A stretch of DNA of 64,000 nucleotides from Actinoplanes subtropicus (lineage in GTDB: Bacteria; Actinomycetota; Actinomycetes; Mycobacteriales; Micromonosporaceae), in contig NZ_JOJL01000026.1 of assembly GCF_000721705.1 (NCBI RefSeq), forward strand, positions 1-64,000, written 5' to 3'. Positions 50,647 to 62,149 of the stretch are shown here, piece after piece (within the stretch, counting starts at the first letter, position 1; every line of letters starts with the position of its first letter). Made by a program: the position numbers and the translations under genes. Below the pieces are notes generated by a model. That model had not been told where the DNA came from. It saw nothing but the letters and a program-made list of their open reading frames with translations, and ran no database searches.

Positions 50647-51015
50647 TCAGTCGGCCCGGCCGAAGACCTGCCTGATCTCGGACGCGCCCTGCCAACCGGG
50701 CCACAACCGCCGGTGCAGGTCGAGGAACTCGGTGGCGCGGGCGATCGCCTCCTGCTCCGAGTCGACCTTGATCAGGGCGTACGCGTTGATGCTCTCCTTG
50801 TCGTCGGTGAACGGCCCCCGCTCGGTCGTGATCTCACCGGCGGCGAGACGCACCCGGCTACTCGTCGCGGTCGGTTGGAGCCCGGCGGTGTCCTGCAGGA
50901 CGCCTTCCTGAGTCCACCGCGCCGCGCTCTCCCCGATGGCCGCGAAGAGCTCCTGCGGCGGCACACCCGGCGAGGCGTTCTCGTCGCTTCTCAGCATGAG
51001 CATGAACCTGGGCAT
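50647..51015 (-). CDS. YCII-related domain protein
   Basis: The 122-residue product starts PRFMLMLRSDENA and has the YCII/DGPF features GPFTDDKESINAYALIKVDS and EATEFL-like ARATEFLDLH. Such small dimeric alpha/beta proteins are widespread in actinobacteria, with no firm reaction. They often neighbour ECF sigma factors, but none is here. Start ATG 51015. Confidence 0.85.
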   Translation of the reverse strand: MPRFMLMLRSDENASPGVPPQELFAAIGESAARWTQEGVLQDTAGLQPTATSSRVRLAAGEITTERGPFTDDKESINAYALIKVDSEQEAIARATEFLDLHRRLWPGWQGASEIRQVFGRAD

Positions 51016-51185
51016 TGTCGGTCCTCTCCTCATCGTTGCCGGCGATTTGCTCGTGCACCCATCCTGACCTGCGCGAACGTCCGCCCACCACGGCAAACTG
51101 CTCGCTGGCCGGCGTGCTGCTCGCAACGGTCCCACCGGCAATGGCGTCACCGGCGACGGCGTTGCCGGTTTCGTTCCGGCGGACC

Positions 51186-51205
51186 TAGACTCAGGCCGTC
51201 CTGAG
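51186..51205 (+). promoter_or_regulatory. Near-leaderless promoter with palindrome of an XRE regulator
   Basis: A -10 box TAGACT (51186-51191) lies 18 bases after TTGCCG (51162-51167). A perfect palindrome CTCAGG-CCGT-CCTGAG (51190-51205) overlaps the expected start of transcription, seven bases before the GTG of the regulator gene. It is a good candidate for an autoregulatory operator. Confidence 0.5.
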
Positions 51206-51211
51206 TGGGGA

Positions 51212-52117
51212 GTGACGCTGAGCGAGGCGCGGTCACCAAATGGCGCCGGCCGGTCCGACCGGCTGGGCGCGTTCCTGCGTGACCGCCGCGGCAAGGTCTC
51301 CCTGAAGCAGGCCGGGCTTCCGGGCCGTCGCGGCGGCCGCGCCGCCACCCTCACCCAGGAGGACCTCGCCCGCCTGACCGGCTACTCGATTCGCACCATC
51401 AGCGGGCTCGAGCAGGGCACCGACCATCGCCCCACGCCCGACCTGCTGGAGGCGATCGCCGCGGCGCTGAGGTTGTCCACCGCCGAGCGCCACACGCTGT
51501 GGTATCTCGCGACCAAGGCGCCGCCCCCGGAGGAGAGCTACCTCTCCGGGCTCGACCCCGGCATGGCGCGCCTGGTCCGGCTCGTCGACCCGCAGCCGGC
51601 CATGGCGTACGACCTCTTCTGGGACATCCAGACGTACAACGGTGCCATGGCCGCCTGGGCGTGCGACTGGTCCAGGCGCAGCCCGGAGCAGCGCAATTTC
51701 GCCCGCTGGCTGTTGCTCGACCCGCACGCCCGGCACGTCCACGTCGACTGGGAACAACACCTGGCGCCGGCCTTCGTCGGCCGCATGCGCATGCTGGCCG
51801 CCCAGATGCCGCAACACCCGACACTGACCGGACTCATCGACGAGATCTGCGACCGGAGCCCGGAGGTGAAGCGGATGTGGGATTCCAGCACCGAGGTCTA
51901 CTCGCACCCGCCCTCGATCGTGCGCCCCTTCCGCCCACCCGGCCACACCGACCCCCGCCAGGCCGACGACGAGACCCACCACGTGCCGGTCACGATGTGC
52001 GTCCTGAGCCCGACCAAGCCCGACGACGAGCGCCGCCTGATCGCGTACCTGCTCCCGGAGGACTACCCGTACGACCCAGCGGTGATCTCGAGCGAGGCCT
52101 GCACCGCCTGCGCCTGA
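51212..52117 (+). CDS. XRE-family regulator with MmyB-like ligand domain
   Basis: The 301-residue product has an N-terminal helix-turn-helix (LTQEDLARLTGYSIRTISGLEQG) and a C-terminal MmyB-like domain (YLSGLDPGMARLVRLVDPQPAMAYDLFWDI). MmyB-type regulators of actinomycetes often sit beside the gene they control; here the nearest plus-strand gene is a secreted protein 300 bases downstream. The start is GTG 51212, close behind the promoter, with no separate ribosome binding site. The palindrome just upstream suggests autoregulation. Confidence 0.88.
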   Translation: MTLSEARSPNGAGRSDRLGAFLRDRRGKVSLKQAGLPGRRGGRAATLTQEDLARLTGYSIRTISGLEQGTDHRPTPDLLEAIAAALRLSTAERHTLWYLATKAPPPEESYLSGLDPGMARLVRLVDPQPAMAYDLFWDIQTYNGAMAAWACDWSRRSPEQRNFARWLLLDPHARHVHVDWEQHLAPAFVGRMRMLAAQMPQHPTLTGLIDEICDRSPEVKRMWDSSTEVYSHPPSIVRPFRPPGHTDPRQADDETHHVPVTMCVLSPTKPDDERRLIAYLLPEDYPYDPAVISSEACTACA

Positions 52118-52413
52118 CGCGTCCGCGCTTGTCGAGCAGGCCGAAGCGCAGTGGTCCGCCGACGCCCGGCGCCGCGCCGCGCCGCGCCGACGATTGCTAC
52201 CGGCTCACGGTAGGCGATGTCGCCCGCGCCGACGGGACCGTTCGCCCACCGCTGGCTGCTCGTGCCCGCGTCCGGAGACCTCTCGGCGGGCGTCCTCGTC
52301 TTCGCCAGCCATCAGGGACCCGCTGGCCGTTTGGCGCTGGTACGTCATCGCGGCATGCCCCTATGATCATCGGCGCTGATCACTCGTCGAGTGGTCCGGG
52401 CCATGGGGGCATT
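52118..52413. other. Intergenic stretch without a gene
   Basis: About 296 bases between the regulator and the secreted protein. It contains a GCGCC/GCGCCG microrepeat (near 52170-52190) and a -10-like TATGAT (52362-52367) that could serve the secreted-protein gene. No gene is supported. Confidence 0.5.
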
Positions 52414-54687
52414 GTGAAGTTCGGTGCGGCCGCGCGGGCGTTGGGTGTTGTCCTCCTTACCGGGGTGCTGCTGGAAGGCGCGGCGGCGGCGGCCCGGGCG
52501 GATGTCGTTCCCGCGAACTGCACGGTCCTGGCGGCCGGTGATCTCGGACGGCCAGTGCACGGCACTTTCACCGACGCGGCTGATGCCGGCTGCTTCGAAC
52601 TTCCGCTTCCGGCGCAGACGGTAGTTGCAGCGATACAGCCTTCCACCGGCGCGGGGACGCAGGCCGACCTGACGCTGGAGGACGCCACCGGTGCGGTCGT
52701 GTGCGGCAGTGCCGTGTTCAACAACAACACCTGCGCTCTGCGGGGCACCGCACCGTTCCGGGTGGTGACGAGCCCGTTTGGCGGGCTCGGTGACTATCAG
52801 TTCGAGGTGCTGCCGGTCGCCGCGAACGCCGACTGCGCCGCGCAGGTGCCTGACGGGGCGGTGGGATCCGATACCGGGGTGAACGCCACGTTGTCGGCGG
52901 ACACGGTCACCGCCTGCTACACCATCCCGGCCCGCGGGCACTCCACCCGTGAACTGTTCACCATGGCCAGGACCGCAGGGTCGGGCAACGCCCAGGTCAT
53001 GGTCTTCCGCCAGACCGGCGGAATAGCCTGCGCGGCCCTCAGCGCCTCCCACCCCACGGCGGCCGTGGTCTTCACGTGCGTCTTCCAGCCGGACCAGGCG
53101 TACACGGTCGCGGTCTGGGCTGACGCCGCGCCGGCCACCTTCCGGCTGGCTCTGCGCGACATCACGGCCGGGTCGCTGACCTGCCAGCCGCTGACCGTCA
53201 CGGACATCGGCGGTCCGGCTACCGCCGGCACCATCACTACGGCGTCCGACGTCCGCTGCTACGACCTCGACGTTCCCGCGGGCGTCGGCGACCTGGTCAA
53301 CATCCGTAGCGCTGGTAGCAAGGCGCGGATGACCTGGCTGACACCCGGGAGCGGCTACTACTGTCAGGCGAGCTGGTACGCGTGCACCACCGACAGTGGA
53401 CCGACCGATCGCCGTTACCGTGTCGTCGTCTGGGCTGCTGCGGCCGACCCGCTGCCCTACCGGCTCGACGTCTGGAAGATCACCACCGGCGGGGTTGTCT
53501 CCCCGTCCTGCGAACGGCTGCCGTCGGTGGCGTACGGAAGCGACACCTTCAACGTCGCGCTGAGCGACCAGCAAACCGCCCGGTGTGTGGTCGCGCCGGT
53601 CGGCTCGGACGATCGCTATCAGCTCTCCGCCACCGGCGTCGACCCGGCCGCCGCGCAACCGAACGGGTACGTGTTCGCCGCGCTCGGCGCCAACACCATG
53701 TCGTTCGCCTTGCCGTGCCCGACCAACTGCTCCCCGAACGCGCTCATCGGCTACGGGCAGAGCACCGACGGGCTGTTCCTCTTCACGCCCGGCGACCAGT
53801 TCGGCGACGTCTCCTACCGGGCCCGGATCAACTGCCTCACCGAGCCGTGCGGCGGCCAGCCGTACGCCATCACCCAGATCAGCCCCGACACCGTCTCGAC
53901 CGGCGCCGCGTACACCTTCACCGTGACCGGGGCCGGCTTCGACGCGGCGGACACCGCACAGCTGACCCAGGCCGGATCAGCACCGATCAACGCGACCGTC
54001 CGTTCCGTCACACCGGACCGGCACACCCTCGTCGTCGACGCGGACCTGACCACGGCGGCGACCGGCCCCTGGAAGGTCACCGTCACCTCCGCCAAGACCG
54101 GGCAGACGACCGGATACTACGTGTCCGTAAACGGTCCGGCGCTGCAAGTGACCACCATGCCCTCGATCAGCGGCACCGCCCGGGTCGGAGCCACCGTGAC
54201 CGCGATACCCGGCCGCTGGACACCCGCCGCCACCAGCTACACCTACCAGTGGCTGGCCAACGGCACACCGATCAGCGGCGCCACCGCGCCGACCTACACG
54301 ATCCCGGCGTCCCTGCTGGCCCGCACACTCACCATCGCCGTCGCCGTCACCGCGCACCGGGACTACCGAGCCGACGGCACAGCGACCTCGGCCGCCATCG
54401 CCGTCGCCGCCGGCTCCGCAGGGCCAAAGGCGACCAAGCCGCCGCGCATCACCGGCACCGCCGCCGCAGGCAAGACCGTCTCCGTCTCGGCCGGCACCTG
54501 GTGGCCCGCGGCCACCTCGTACAGCTACCAGTGGTACCTCAACGGCAAAGCGATCAACGGCGCGACCCGCACGAGCCTGCACCTCACCTCATCGATGCGC
54601 GGCAGGAAACTGACGGTCATCATCACCGCCTACCAGACCAGCTACCCCGACGAGCACGCCACCACCGCGAGCATCAACGTCAGATAG
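52414..54687 (+). CDS. Secreted multidomain Ig-like protein
   Basis: The 757-residue product has a signal peptide (about 1-32, ending AARA) and four repeated cysteine-containing modules of about 110 residues (landmarks such as NCTVLAAGDLG, TCQPLTVTDIGGPATAGTI, SCERLPSVAYGSDTFNVAL). A TIG/IPT-like domain (ITQISPDTVSTG; about 485-565) and two Ig-like repeats (PSISGTARVGATVTAIPGRW and PRITGTAAAGKTVSVSAGTW) follow. It is probably a surface or matrix protein. Start is GTG 52414, behind GGGGGC. No wall-sorting motif is seen. Confidence 0.8.
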   Translation: MKFGAAARALGVVLLTGVLLEGAAAAARADVVPANCTVLAAGDLGRPVHGTFTDAADAGCFELPLPAQTVVAAIQPSTGAGTQADLTLEDATGAVVCGSAVFNNNTCALRGTAPFRVVTSPFGGLGDYQFEVLPVAANADCAAQVPDGAVGSDTGVNATLSADTVTACYTIPARGHSTRELFTMARTAGSGNAQVMVFRQTGGIACAALSASHPTAAVVFTCVFQPDQAYTVAVWADAAPATFRLALRDITAGSLTCQPLTVTDIGGPATAGTITTASDVRCYDLDVPAGVGDLVNIRSAGSKARMTWLTPGSGYYCQASWYACTTDSGPTDRRYRVVVWAAAADPLPYRLDVWKITTGGVVSPSCERLPSVAYGSDTFNVALSDQQTARCVVAPVGSDDRYQLSATGVDPAAAQPNGYVFAALGANTMSFALPCPTNCSPNALIGYGQSTDGLFLFTPGDQFGDVSYRARINCLTEPCGGQPYAITQISPDTVSTGAAYTFTVTGAGFDAADTAQLTQAGSAPINATVRSVTPDRHTLVVDADLTTAATGPWKVTVTSAKTGQTTGYYVSVNGPALQVTTMPSISGTARVGATVTAIPGRWTPAATSYTYQWLANGTPISGATAPTYTIPASLLARTLTIAVAVTAHRDYRADGTATSAAIAVAAGSAGPKATKPPRITGTAAAGKTVSVSAGTWWPAATSYSYQWYLNGKAINGATRTSLHLTSSMRGRKLTVIITAYQTSYPDEHATTASINVR

Positions 54688-54885
54688 GCGATCCCTCGTG
54701 GAGTGGTTCGAACATCGGCTCGCCACGCCGGACGTGTAACGGCCGACCCTCCCGCGCAACGTCGGACATGTCTGTCCCGGCCTTGGGCGTCGTGCGCTCT
54801 CGGCGGCAGACCCGGATGGTCACGACGTTCCGCCGAAGAAAGACGTCGACGCACCTGCGTCTTCATCGCCGATGACGCTTCCTGA

Positions 54886-54919
54886 GACGGCCGTCCGCTC
54901 CTTCGAGCGGACGGCCGTC
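54886..54919. terminator. Perfect 15-bp hairpin between convergent genes
   Basis: Arms GACGGCCGTCCGCTC (54886-54900) and its exact complement (54905-54919) enclose CTTC. The hairpin lies between the secreted-protein gene (plus) and the lipoprotein gene (minus) and could serve both. The strongest hairpin in the window. Confidence 0.8.
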
Positions 54920-54925
54920 GGCCGG

Positions 54926-55561
54926 TCATCTGGCGTGCGCCGTGCCGACCGCGCCGACCGGCTTGATCGGCTGGCCCGGGACCACGGTCACCGGGATTCC
55001 CGTCGGGATGACGATCTTCCTGTTCAGCCGGTTCTGGACCGCGGCGACCTTGTCCTTGGCGGCGGTCACCGTGATGCCGGAGCCGTCGGTCTTCGGCGAG
55101 ACACTGTAGATCGCGGGATCGACGCCGGTGGGCGGCATGATCATCTCGATCGCGGCGTCGAGCGTCCGGCGGGAGAACTTCGCGACGACGAACCTGATCC
55201 GGCCAGTGTCGATCTTCGGGTGGGCCTTCTTCGCCGCGTCGACAAGCCTCTGGCCGCGCGCGATGTCGGTGACGTAGAGCGTGACCGCGCCGGGCGGCAT
55301 GTCCACGTAGAGGTCGCTGTAGGTGTCGGCGAAGGCCCCGCGCCCCTGGTCGCCCAACGCCTGGGCGATGTCGTCCAGGGCGGGATCCGTGGCAGGCGTC
55401 CCGTCGATCATGTACGGCGTCGCCGAGGGCGACGGCGCGGCTGACACCGACGCGGCCGTCGACGGGATCACCGCCGGCCCCTCCGCGCGATCCTGCCTCG
55501 CGCAACCGCTCACCACCAGGGTGGCGATCAGGACCGCGCCGATCGTACGTCCGGTATTCAT
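54926..55561 (-). CDS. Putative lipoprotein
   Basis: The 211-residue product has a lipobox VVSGC after a short signal peptide, a Ser/Pro/Ala linker, and a globular part with VDMPPGAVTLYVTDIARGQRL and a C-terminal VIPTGIPVTVVPG. No family is recognised. GGGGGAG lies 4-5 bases before the ATG at 55561. It ends beside the strong hairpin. Confidence 0.75.
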   Translation of the reverse strand: MNTGRTIGAVLIATLVVSGCARQDRAEGPAVIPSTAASVSAAPSPSATPYMIDGTPATDPALDDIAQALGDQGRGAFADTYSDLYVDMPPGAVTLYVTDIARGQRLVDAAKKAHPKIDTGRIRFVVAKFSRRTLDAAIEMIMPPTGVDPAIYSVSPKTDGSGITVTAAKDKVAAVQNRLNRKIVIPTGIPVTVVPGQPIKPVGAVGTAHAR

Positions 55562-55907
55562 GGGTCACTCCCCCGTAGACCTGGCAAGTCTCCCCTTCGA
55601 CGGTGACGGCGTGCACCACGGTTCCATCGGTGATGTCGCCGAGCAATTTCGCCTGTTTCGCGGCCGGCATGCGCACGCAGCCGCCGTTGGTCACGCCGCG
55701 GCCGGACGCCGACGCCCGGCACCGGCCTCGGATCACCGTGCGGCCGTTCTCGAGCGAGTCCGCGTCGTCGGGAACCGCGCCCAGCACCAGCGCGTCAACG
55801 ACCCGCCCGACGACACGTTTCGTGGTCGTGACCCAGCGGGAGTTCGCGGCGGCCACGTCCCTCCTGCCTGACCGGCAAGCGTCGTGGTCACGGCGACGAT
55901 CATGCAC
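55562..55907 (-). pseudogene. Possible L,D-transpeptidase (YkuD) fragment
   Basis: One minus-strand frame reads ALVLGAVPDDADSLENGRTV, then VTNGGCVRMPAAKQAKLL and ITDGTVVHAV. This resembles the C-terminal active-site region of YkuD enzymes ([S/T]-H-G-C-V-R-M), but with Asn for the His and one extra Gly. It has no stop of its own and runs into the lipoprotein gene in another frame. Probably a decayed gene end; the call rests on a short motif. The rest of 55908-56056 holds nothing I recognise. Confidence 0.3.
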
Positions 55908-56056
55908 GCCCAGGTCTTCCGCCCACGTCGGGACGGCGAGCGCCTCTTCGAACGCGCGCTGACCTTCCGGCCTGTTCCGGACTAGATGCCCGCGGCGGAG
56001 AGAAGCCGCTCCATCTCGGCGCGCGGGCCGGCCGGTGGGTGCGGAATCCGAGGGCG

Positions 56057-56863
56057 CTAGCGCGGTCTGCTCGCCAGGAAGCGGCGCGCCGCGGCGAACG
56101 CTCGCTCCGGGTCCTGGCGGAAGACGCCGTGACCGATGTCGGGTGCGATCTCCAAGGTGACCGGCGCATTGGTGAGCGCGGCCGCCAGCCGCCGGGCCGC
56201 ATCGGCCGGGGTGACCGGGTCGTGTTCGCCGGCCAGGAGCAGGGTGGGGCAGGTGATCTGGGGGAGCAGGGTGGTGGCGTCGGCGGGGCCGCAGCCGCCG
56301 GTGCGGAAGCGGGTGAGTACGTCGTCATTGACTCGGCGGGGCTTGGCGGAGGGAGTTCCGTACAGCGGCTGGCAGTGTTCTGCCCAGGCCGTCTGTGCCT
56401 CGTCGGTGGTGTCGCCGGTCAGGTAGCGGCGGGCCGCTTCGCGGGCGGGCGGGCCGCCTCGCCGCTCGAAGACCTCCAGGGTCTCGTCGAGGGAGGTCGG
56501 GGCGCCGAGCGGGCTGTCGAGGATCAGGCCGCCGATCCGGTCCGGGTGGCGGGCCGCGCAGGTCAGGGCCACCAGGCCGCCGCTGGAGACGCCGACGAGG
56601 ATCGGGTTCTCGAACTCGAGCGCGGCGCGGAAGGCCAGCACGTCGTCGGCCCATTGCGACCAGGTCCAGGTCTCCGGCGAGCCGGTGTCCGACTCGCCCG
56701 AGCCGCGCTGGTCGAGGTAGACCACGCGGGCCACGTCGGCGAGCATCGAGAACTCCGGCTTGAACAGGGTGTGGTCGGCGCCGGGGCCGCCGTGCAGGAG
56801 GATCAGCGCCGGGCCGGAGTCGCCGGCCACCTCGTAGTGGAGGGCGACATCCCCTATGGACAC
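56057..56863 (-). CDS. Alpha/beta hydrolase (proline-iminopeptidase-like)
   Basis: The 268-residue product has the hydrolase landmarks ILLHGGPGADH (oxyanion region), DQRGSGES, the nucleophile in GVSSGG, an acidic residue in LLLAGEHDPVTP, and the His in PDIGHG. The GGPG and DQRGSG motifs are typical of proline iminopeptidases and related lactonases or epoxide hydrolases. Start GTG 56863 (or 56869); its start overlaps the small upstream gene by 10 bases. The true substrate is unknown. Confidence 0.88.
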   Translation of the reverse strand: MSIGDVALHYEVAGDSGPALILLHGGPGADHTLFKPEFSMLADVARVVYLDQRGSGESDTGSPETWTWSQWADDVLAFRAALEFENPILVGVSSGGLVALTCAARHPDRIGGLILDSPLGAPTSLDETLEVFERRGGPPAREAARRYLTGDTTDEAQTAWAEHCQPLYGTPSAKPRRVNDDVLTRFRTGGCGPADATTLLPQITCPTLLLAGEHDPVTPADAARRLAAALTNAPVTLEIAPDIGHGVFRQDPERAFAAARRFLASRPR

Positions 56864-57114
56864 TCGCACGCGGCGACCAGCTCGTCGATCTCGGCGAGCA
56901 GGCGATCCTCCTCCGTGGCGCGGGCGGCGGGCAGGCCGGTCGTGGGCTCGTCGTCGTCGCGGTCGGGGCGGCCGGGCGTGGGATGCGGCGGTGGCGGCTG
57001 GGTCTGGATGAACCGGTCGCGGGCACGGCGTCGGGGCGGCTCGGCGGGGCGTGGGGCGTCGGGCCCCTCCTGCTCCGCCTCGGGCCACGCCGGTGTCCAT
57101 CGCGCCTGAGTCAC
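56854..57114 (-). CDS. Small hypothetical protein coupled to the hydrolase
   Basis: The 86-residue product from GTG 57114 is proline- and arginine-rich and disordered, with an acidic helical C-terminus (ATEEDRLLAEIDELVAACEC) that could be a coiled coil or docking helix. No family is known. Its end overlaps the hydrolase start, suggesting coupled translation. ATG 57138 is an alternative start. Confidence 0.5.
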   Translation of the reverse strand: MTQARWTPAWPEAEQEGPDAPRPAEPPRRRARDRFIQTQPPPPHPTPGRPDRDDDEPTTGLPAARATEEDRLLAEIDELVAACECP

Positions 57115-57232
57115 GCCGCCCAGTCTGCTCCTCCACATAGATCCAGTGCCACCCGGACGATGCCGCGGAGAACAAGAACCGCCCGGAGGCGCATGTCGAA
57201 ATATCTATATCTCTACCGAGGTCGAAGCAGGA

Positions 57233-57269
57233 TGGCGGAACCACCTTGGGGAGGTGGGCGGTTCCGCCA
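57233..57269 (-). terminator. Terminator of the arginine operon
   Basis: Perfect 10-bp arms (TGGCGGAACC at 57233-57242 and GGTTCCGCCA at 57260-57269) with a further inner pairing ACCT/AGGT form a hairpin starting six bases after the argH stop on the minus strand. Confidence 0.75.
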
Positions 57270-57275
57270 CTTGAC

Positions 57276-58697
57276 TCAGCGGGGGACGACCTTCTCGACG
57301 GCCCACTGGCGCCAGCTGTCCAGCTTGTGCTGTACCAGGGCGAGCTGCTCGGCCACCGGGCCGGGCCCGGTCGAGCCGGGGGTGGTGCGGCCGGCCAGCG
57401 CCGACTCGACCGACATCACCTCGCGGACCGACGGGTCGAGGTGCTCGCTGACCTTGGCCAGGTCGTCGTCGGTGAGGTCCTCGAGCTCGCAGCCGCGCAC
57501 CGAGCAGAGCGCCACCAGCTGGCCGGTGATCTCGTGCGCGTCGCGGAACGGCACGCCGCGGCGGACCAGCCAGTCGGCGACCTCGGTGGCCAGCGAGAAG
57601 CCGACCGGGGCGGCCGCGGCCAGGCGGTCGACCCGGACGGTCATCGTGGAGATCATGCCGGCCAGGGCCGGCAGCAGCAGCTGCAGCGTCTCGATCGCGT
57701 CGAACGCCGGCTCCTTGTCCTCCTGCATGTCCCGGTCGTACGTCAGGGGCAGTCCCTTGAGCATGGTGAGCACCGCCACCAGCCCGCCGACCAGCCGCCC
57801 GCTCTTGCCCCGGGCCAGCTCGGCGATGTCCGCGTTCTTCTTCTGCGGCATGATCGACGACCCGGTGGCGAAGGCGTCGTCCAGCTCCACCCAGCCGAAC
57901 TCGGTGGAGGTCCAGAGCACCACCTCCTCGCCGAGGCGGGACAGGTGCACGCCGACCAGCGCGGTCACGAACAGGAACTCGGCCACGAAGTCGCGGTCGG
58001 CCACGGCGTCCATCGAGTTCGGCGCGGGCGCGGTGAAGCCCAGCTCCTTGGCGACCGCGGCCGGGTCGAGCGGTAGGGAAGATCCAGCAAGCGCGCCGGA
58101 GCCGAGCGGCGAGATGGCCGCCCGGGCGTCCCAGTCGCGCAGCCGGTCGAGGTCGCGCAGCAGCGGGTGCACGTGGGCGAGCAGCCAGTGGCCGAAGGTG
58201 ACCGGCTGGGCGTGCTGCACATGCGTCATGCCCGGCGCCGCCGTGTCGACGTTGCGCGCGGCCTGCTCGGTGAGCGCATCGGCCAGCTCGACCAGCGCCT
58301 GCGCCACCCCGCGGGCGTGGTCGCGCAGGTAGAGCCGCAGGTCGGTGGCGACCTGGTCGTTGCGGGAGCGGCCGGCCCGCAGCTTGCCGCCGAGCGCGCC
58401 GAGCCGCTCGAGCAGGCCGCGTTCCAGCGCGGTGTGCACGTCCTCGTCGTCGATGGTCGGCCGGAACTCGCCGGACGCGCAGGCCGCCTCGAGGTCGTCG
58501 AGGGCGGCCAGCATCCGGCCCAGTTCGTCGGGGTCGAGCAGCCCGGCGGCGGCGAGCACCCGGGCGTGGGCCCGGGAGCCGGCGATGTCGTAAGGGGCGA
58601 GCCGCCAGTCGAACTGGACGCTCACCGACAGGCGGGCCAGGGCGTCCGCGGGCCCGCCGGAGAACCGGCCACCCCACAGCGAAGTCTTCTCGGTCAC
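57276..58697 (-). CDS. argH: Argininosuccinate lyase
   Basis: Last step of arginine synthesis: argininosuccinate to arginine and fumarate. The 473-residue product has LWGGRF at the start and the fumarase/lyase signature GSSIMPQKKN, with THVQHAQP and the LRAGRSRNDQ region. GTG start at 58697. It follows argR by 14 bases. argG, which often lies between argR and argH in actinobacteria, is absent here. Confidence 0.97.
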   Translation of the reverse strand: MTEKTSLWGGRFSGGPADALARLSVSVQFDWRLAPYDIAGSRAHARVLAAAGLLDPDELGRMLAALDDLEAACASGEFRPTIDDEDVHTALERGLLERLGALGGKLRAGRSRNDQVATDLRLYLRDHARGVAQALVELADALTEQAARNVDTAAPGMTHVQHAQPVTFGHWLLAHVHPLLRDLDRLRDWDARAAISPLGSGALAGSSLPLDPAAVAKELGFTAPAPNSMDAVADRDFVAEFLFVTALVGVHLSRLGEEVVLWTSTEFGWVELDDAFATGSSIMPQKKNADIAELARGKSGRLVGGLVAVLTMLKGLPLTYDRDMQEDKEPAFDAIETLQLLLPALAGMISTMTVRVDRLAAAAPVGFSLATEVADWLVRRGVPFRDAHEITGQLVALCSVRGCELEDLTDDDLAKVSEHLDPSVREVMSVESALAGRTTPGSTGPGPVAEQLALVQHKLDSWRQWAVEKVVPR

Positions 58698-58711
58698 GGT
58701 TCCTCAGTCTG

Positions 58712-61279
<2,568 letters not shown>

Positions 61280-61283
<4 letters not shown>

Positions 61284-62149
61284 TGCGGCACCACCATGGT
61301 TCCGATCCCTTCGGACGTGAAGACTTCGAGCAGCGTGGAGTGGGCGACGCGGCCGTCGACGACGTGCGCGGCGGGGACTCCGCCGCGGACGGCGCGCAGG
61401 CACGCCTCCATCTTGGGGACCATGCCGGACTCGAGGCGGGGCAGCAGCTTCTCGAGGTCGTCGGCGTCGATGCGGGTGGTGAGCGAGGTGGTGTCGGGCC
61501 AGTCGGTGTAGAGGCCGGGCACGTCGGTGAGGATCACCAGCTTGCGGGCGCCGAGGGCCTCGGCGAGCGCCGCTGCGGCGGTGTCCGCATTGACATTGTG
61601 CAAAATTCCGGAAATGTCGGGCGCGACGGTGGCGATTACGGGGATGCGCCCGGCGGCGATCAGGTCATCGACGGCCGAGGTGTCCACTTTGTCCACGTCG
61701 CCGACTTGACCGATGTCGACGTTGACGCCGTCCACGAGCGCGGTCCGGCGTACGGCCGTGAAGAGCTTGGCGTCCTCGCCCGAAAGGCCCACCGCGTACG
61801 GTCCATGCTTGTTGATCAAACCGACCAGCTCGCGCCCGACCTGTCCGGTCAGGACCATCCGGACCACGTCCATGGCCTCGGGGGTCGTGACCCGCAGGCC
61901 GCCGCGGAACTCGCTCTCGATCCCGAGCCGGTCGAGCATCCTGCTGATCTGTGGCCCGCCGCCGTGCACCACCACCGGCTTGATGCCGACATATCGCATA
62001 AATACGATATCTTCCGCGAAGGCCTGCTGCAGCTCCGGGTTGATCATGGCATTGCCGCCGTACTTGATCACGACGGTGGCGCCGTGGAAGCGCTCCAGCC
62101 AGGGCAGCGCCTCGATCAGCACCCCGGCCTTCTCGTGCGGCGTGGTCAC
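61280..62149 (-). CDS. argB: Acetylglutamate kinase
   Basis: Phosphorylates N-acetylglutamate, usually the arginine-regulated step. The 289-residue product has [20 protein letters not shown], the [11 protein letters not shown] segment, [10 protein letters not shown] and a C-terminal [14 protein letters not shown] 62149 overlaps the argJ stop as GTGA. Confidence 0.97.

Noticed and set aside
57193..57240. A short plus-strand start reading MSKYLYLYRG, like a YCII-family N-terminus
   Set aside because: The similarity ends after about ten residues and the frame runs into the argH terminator and antisense of argH.
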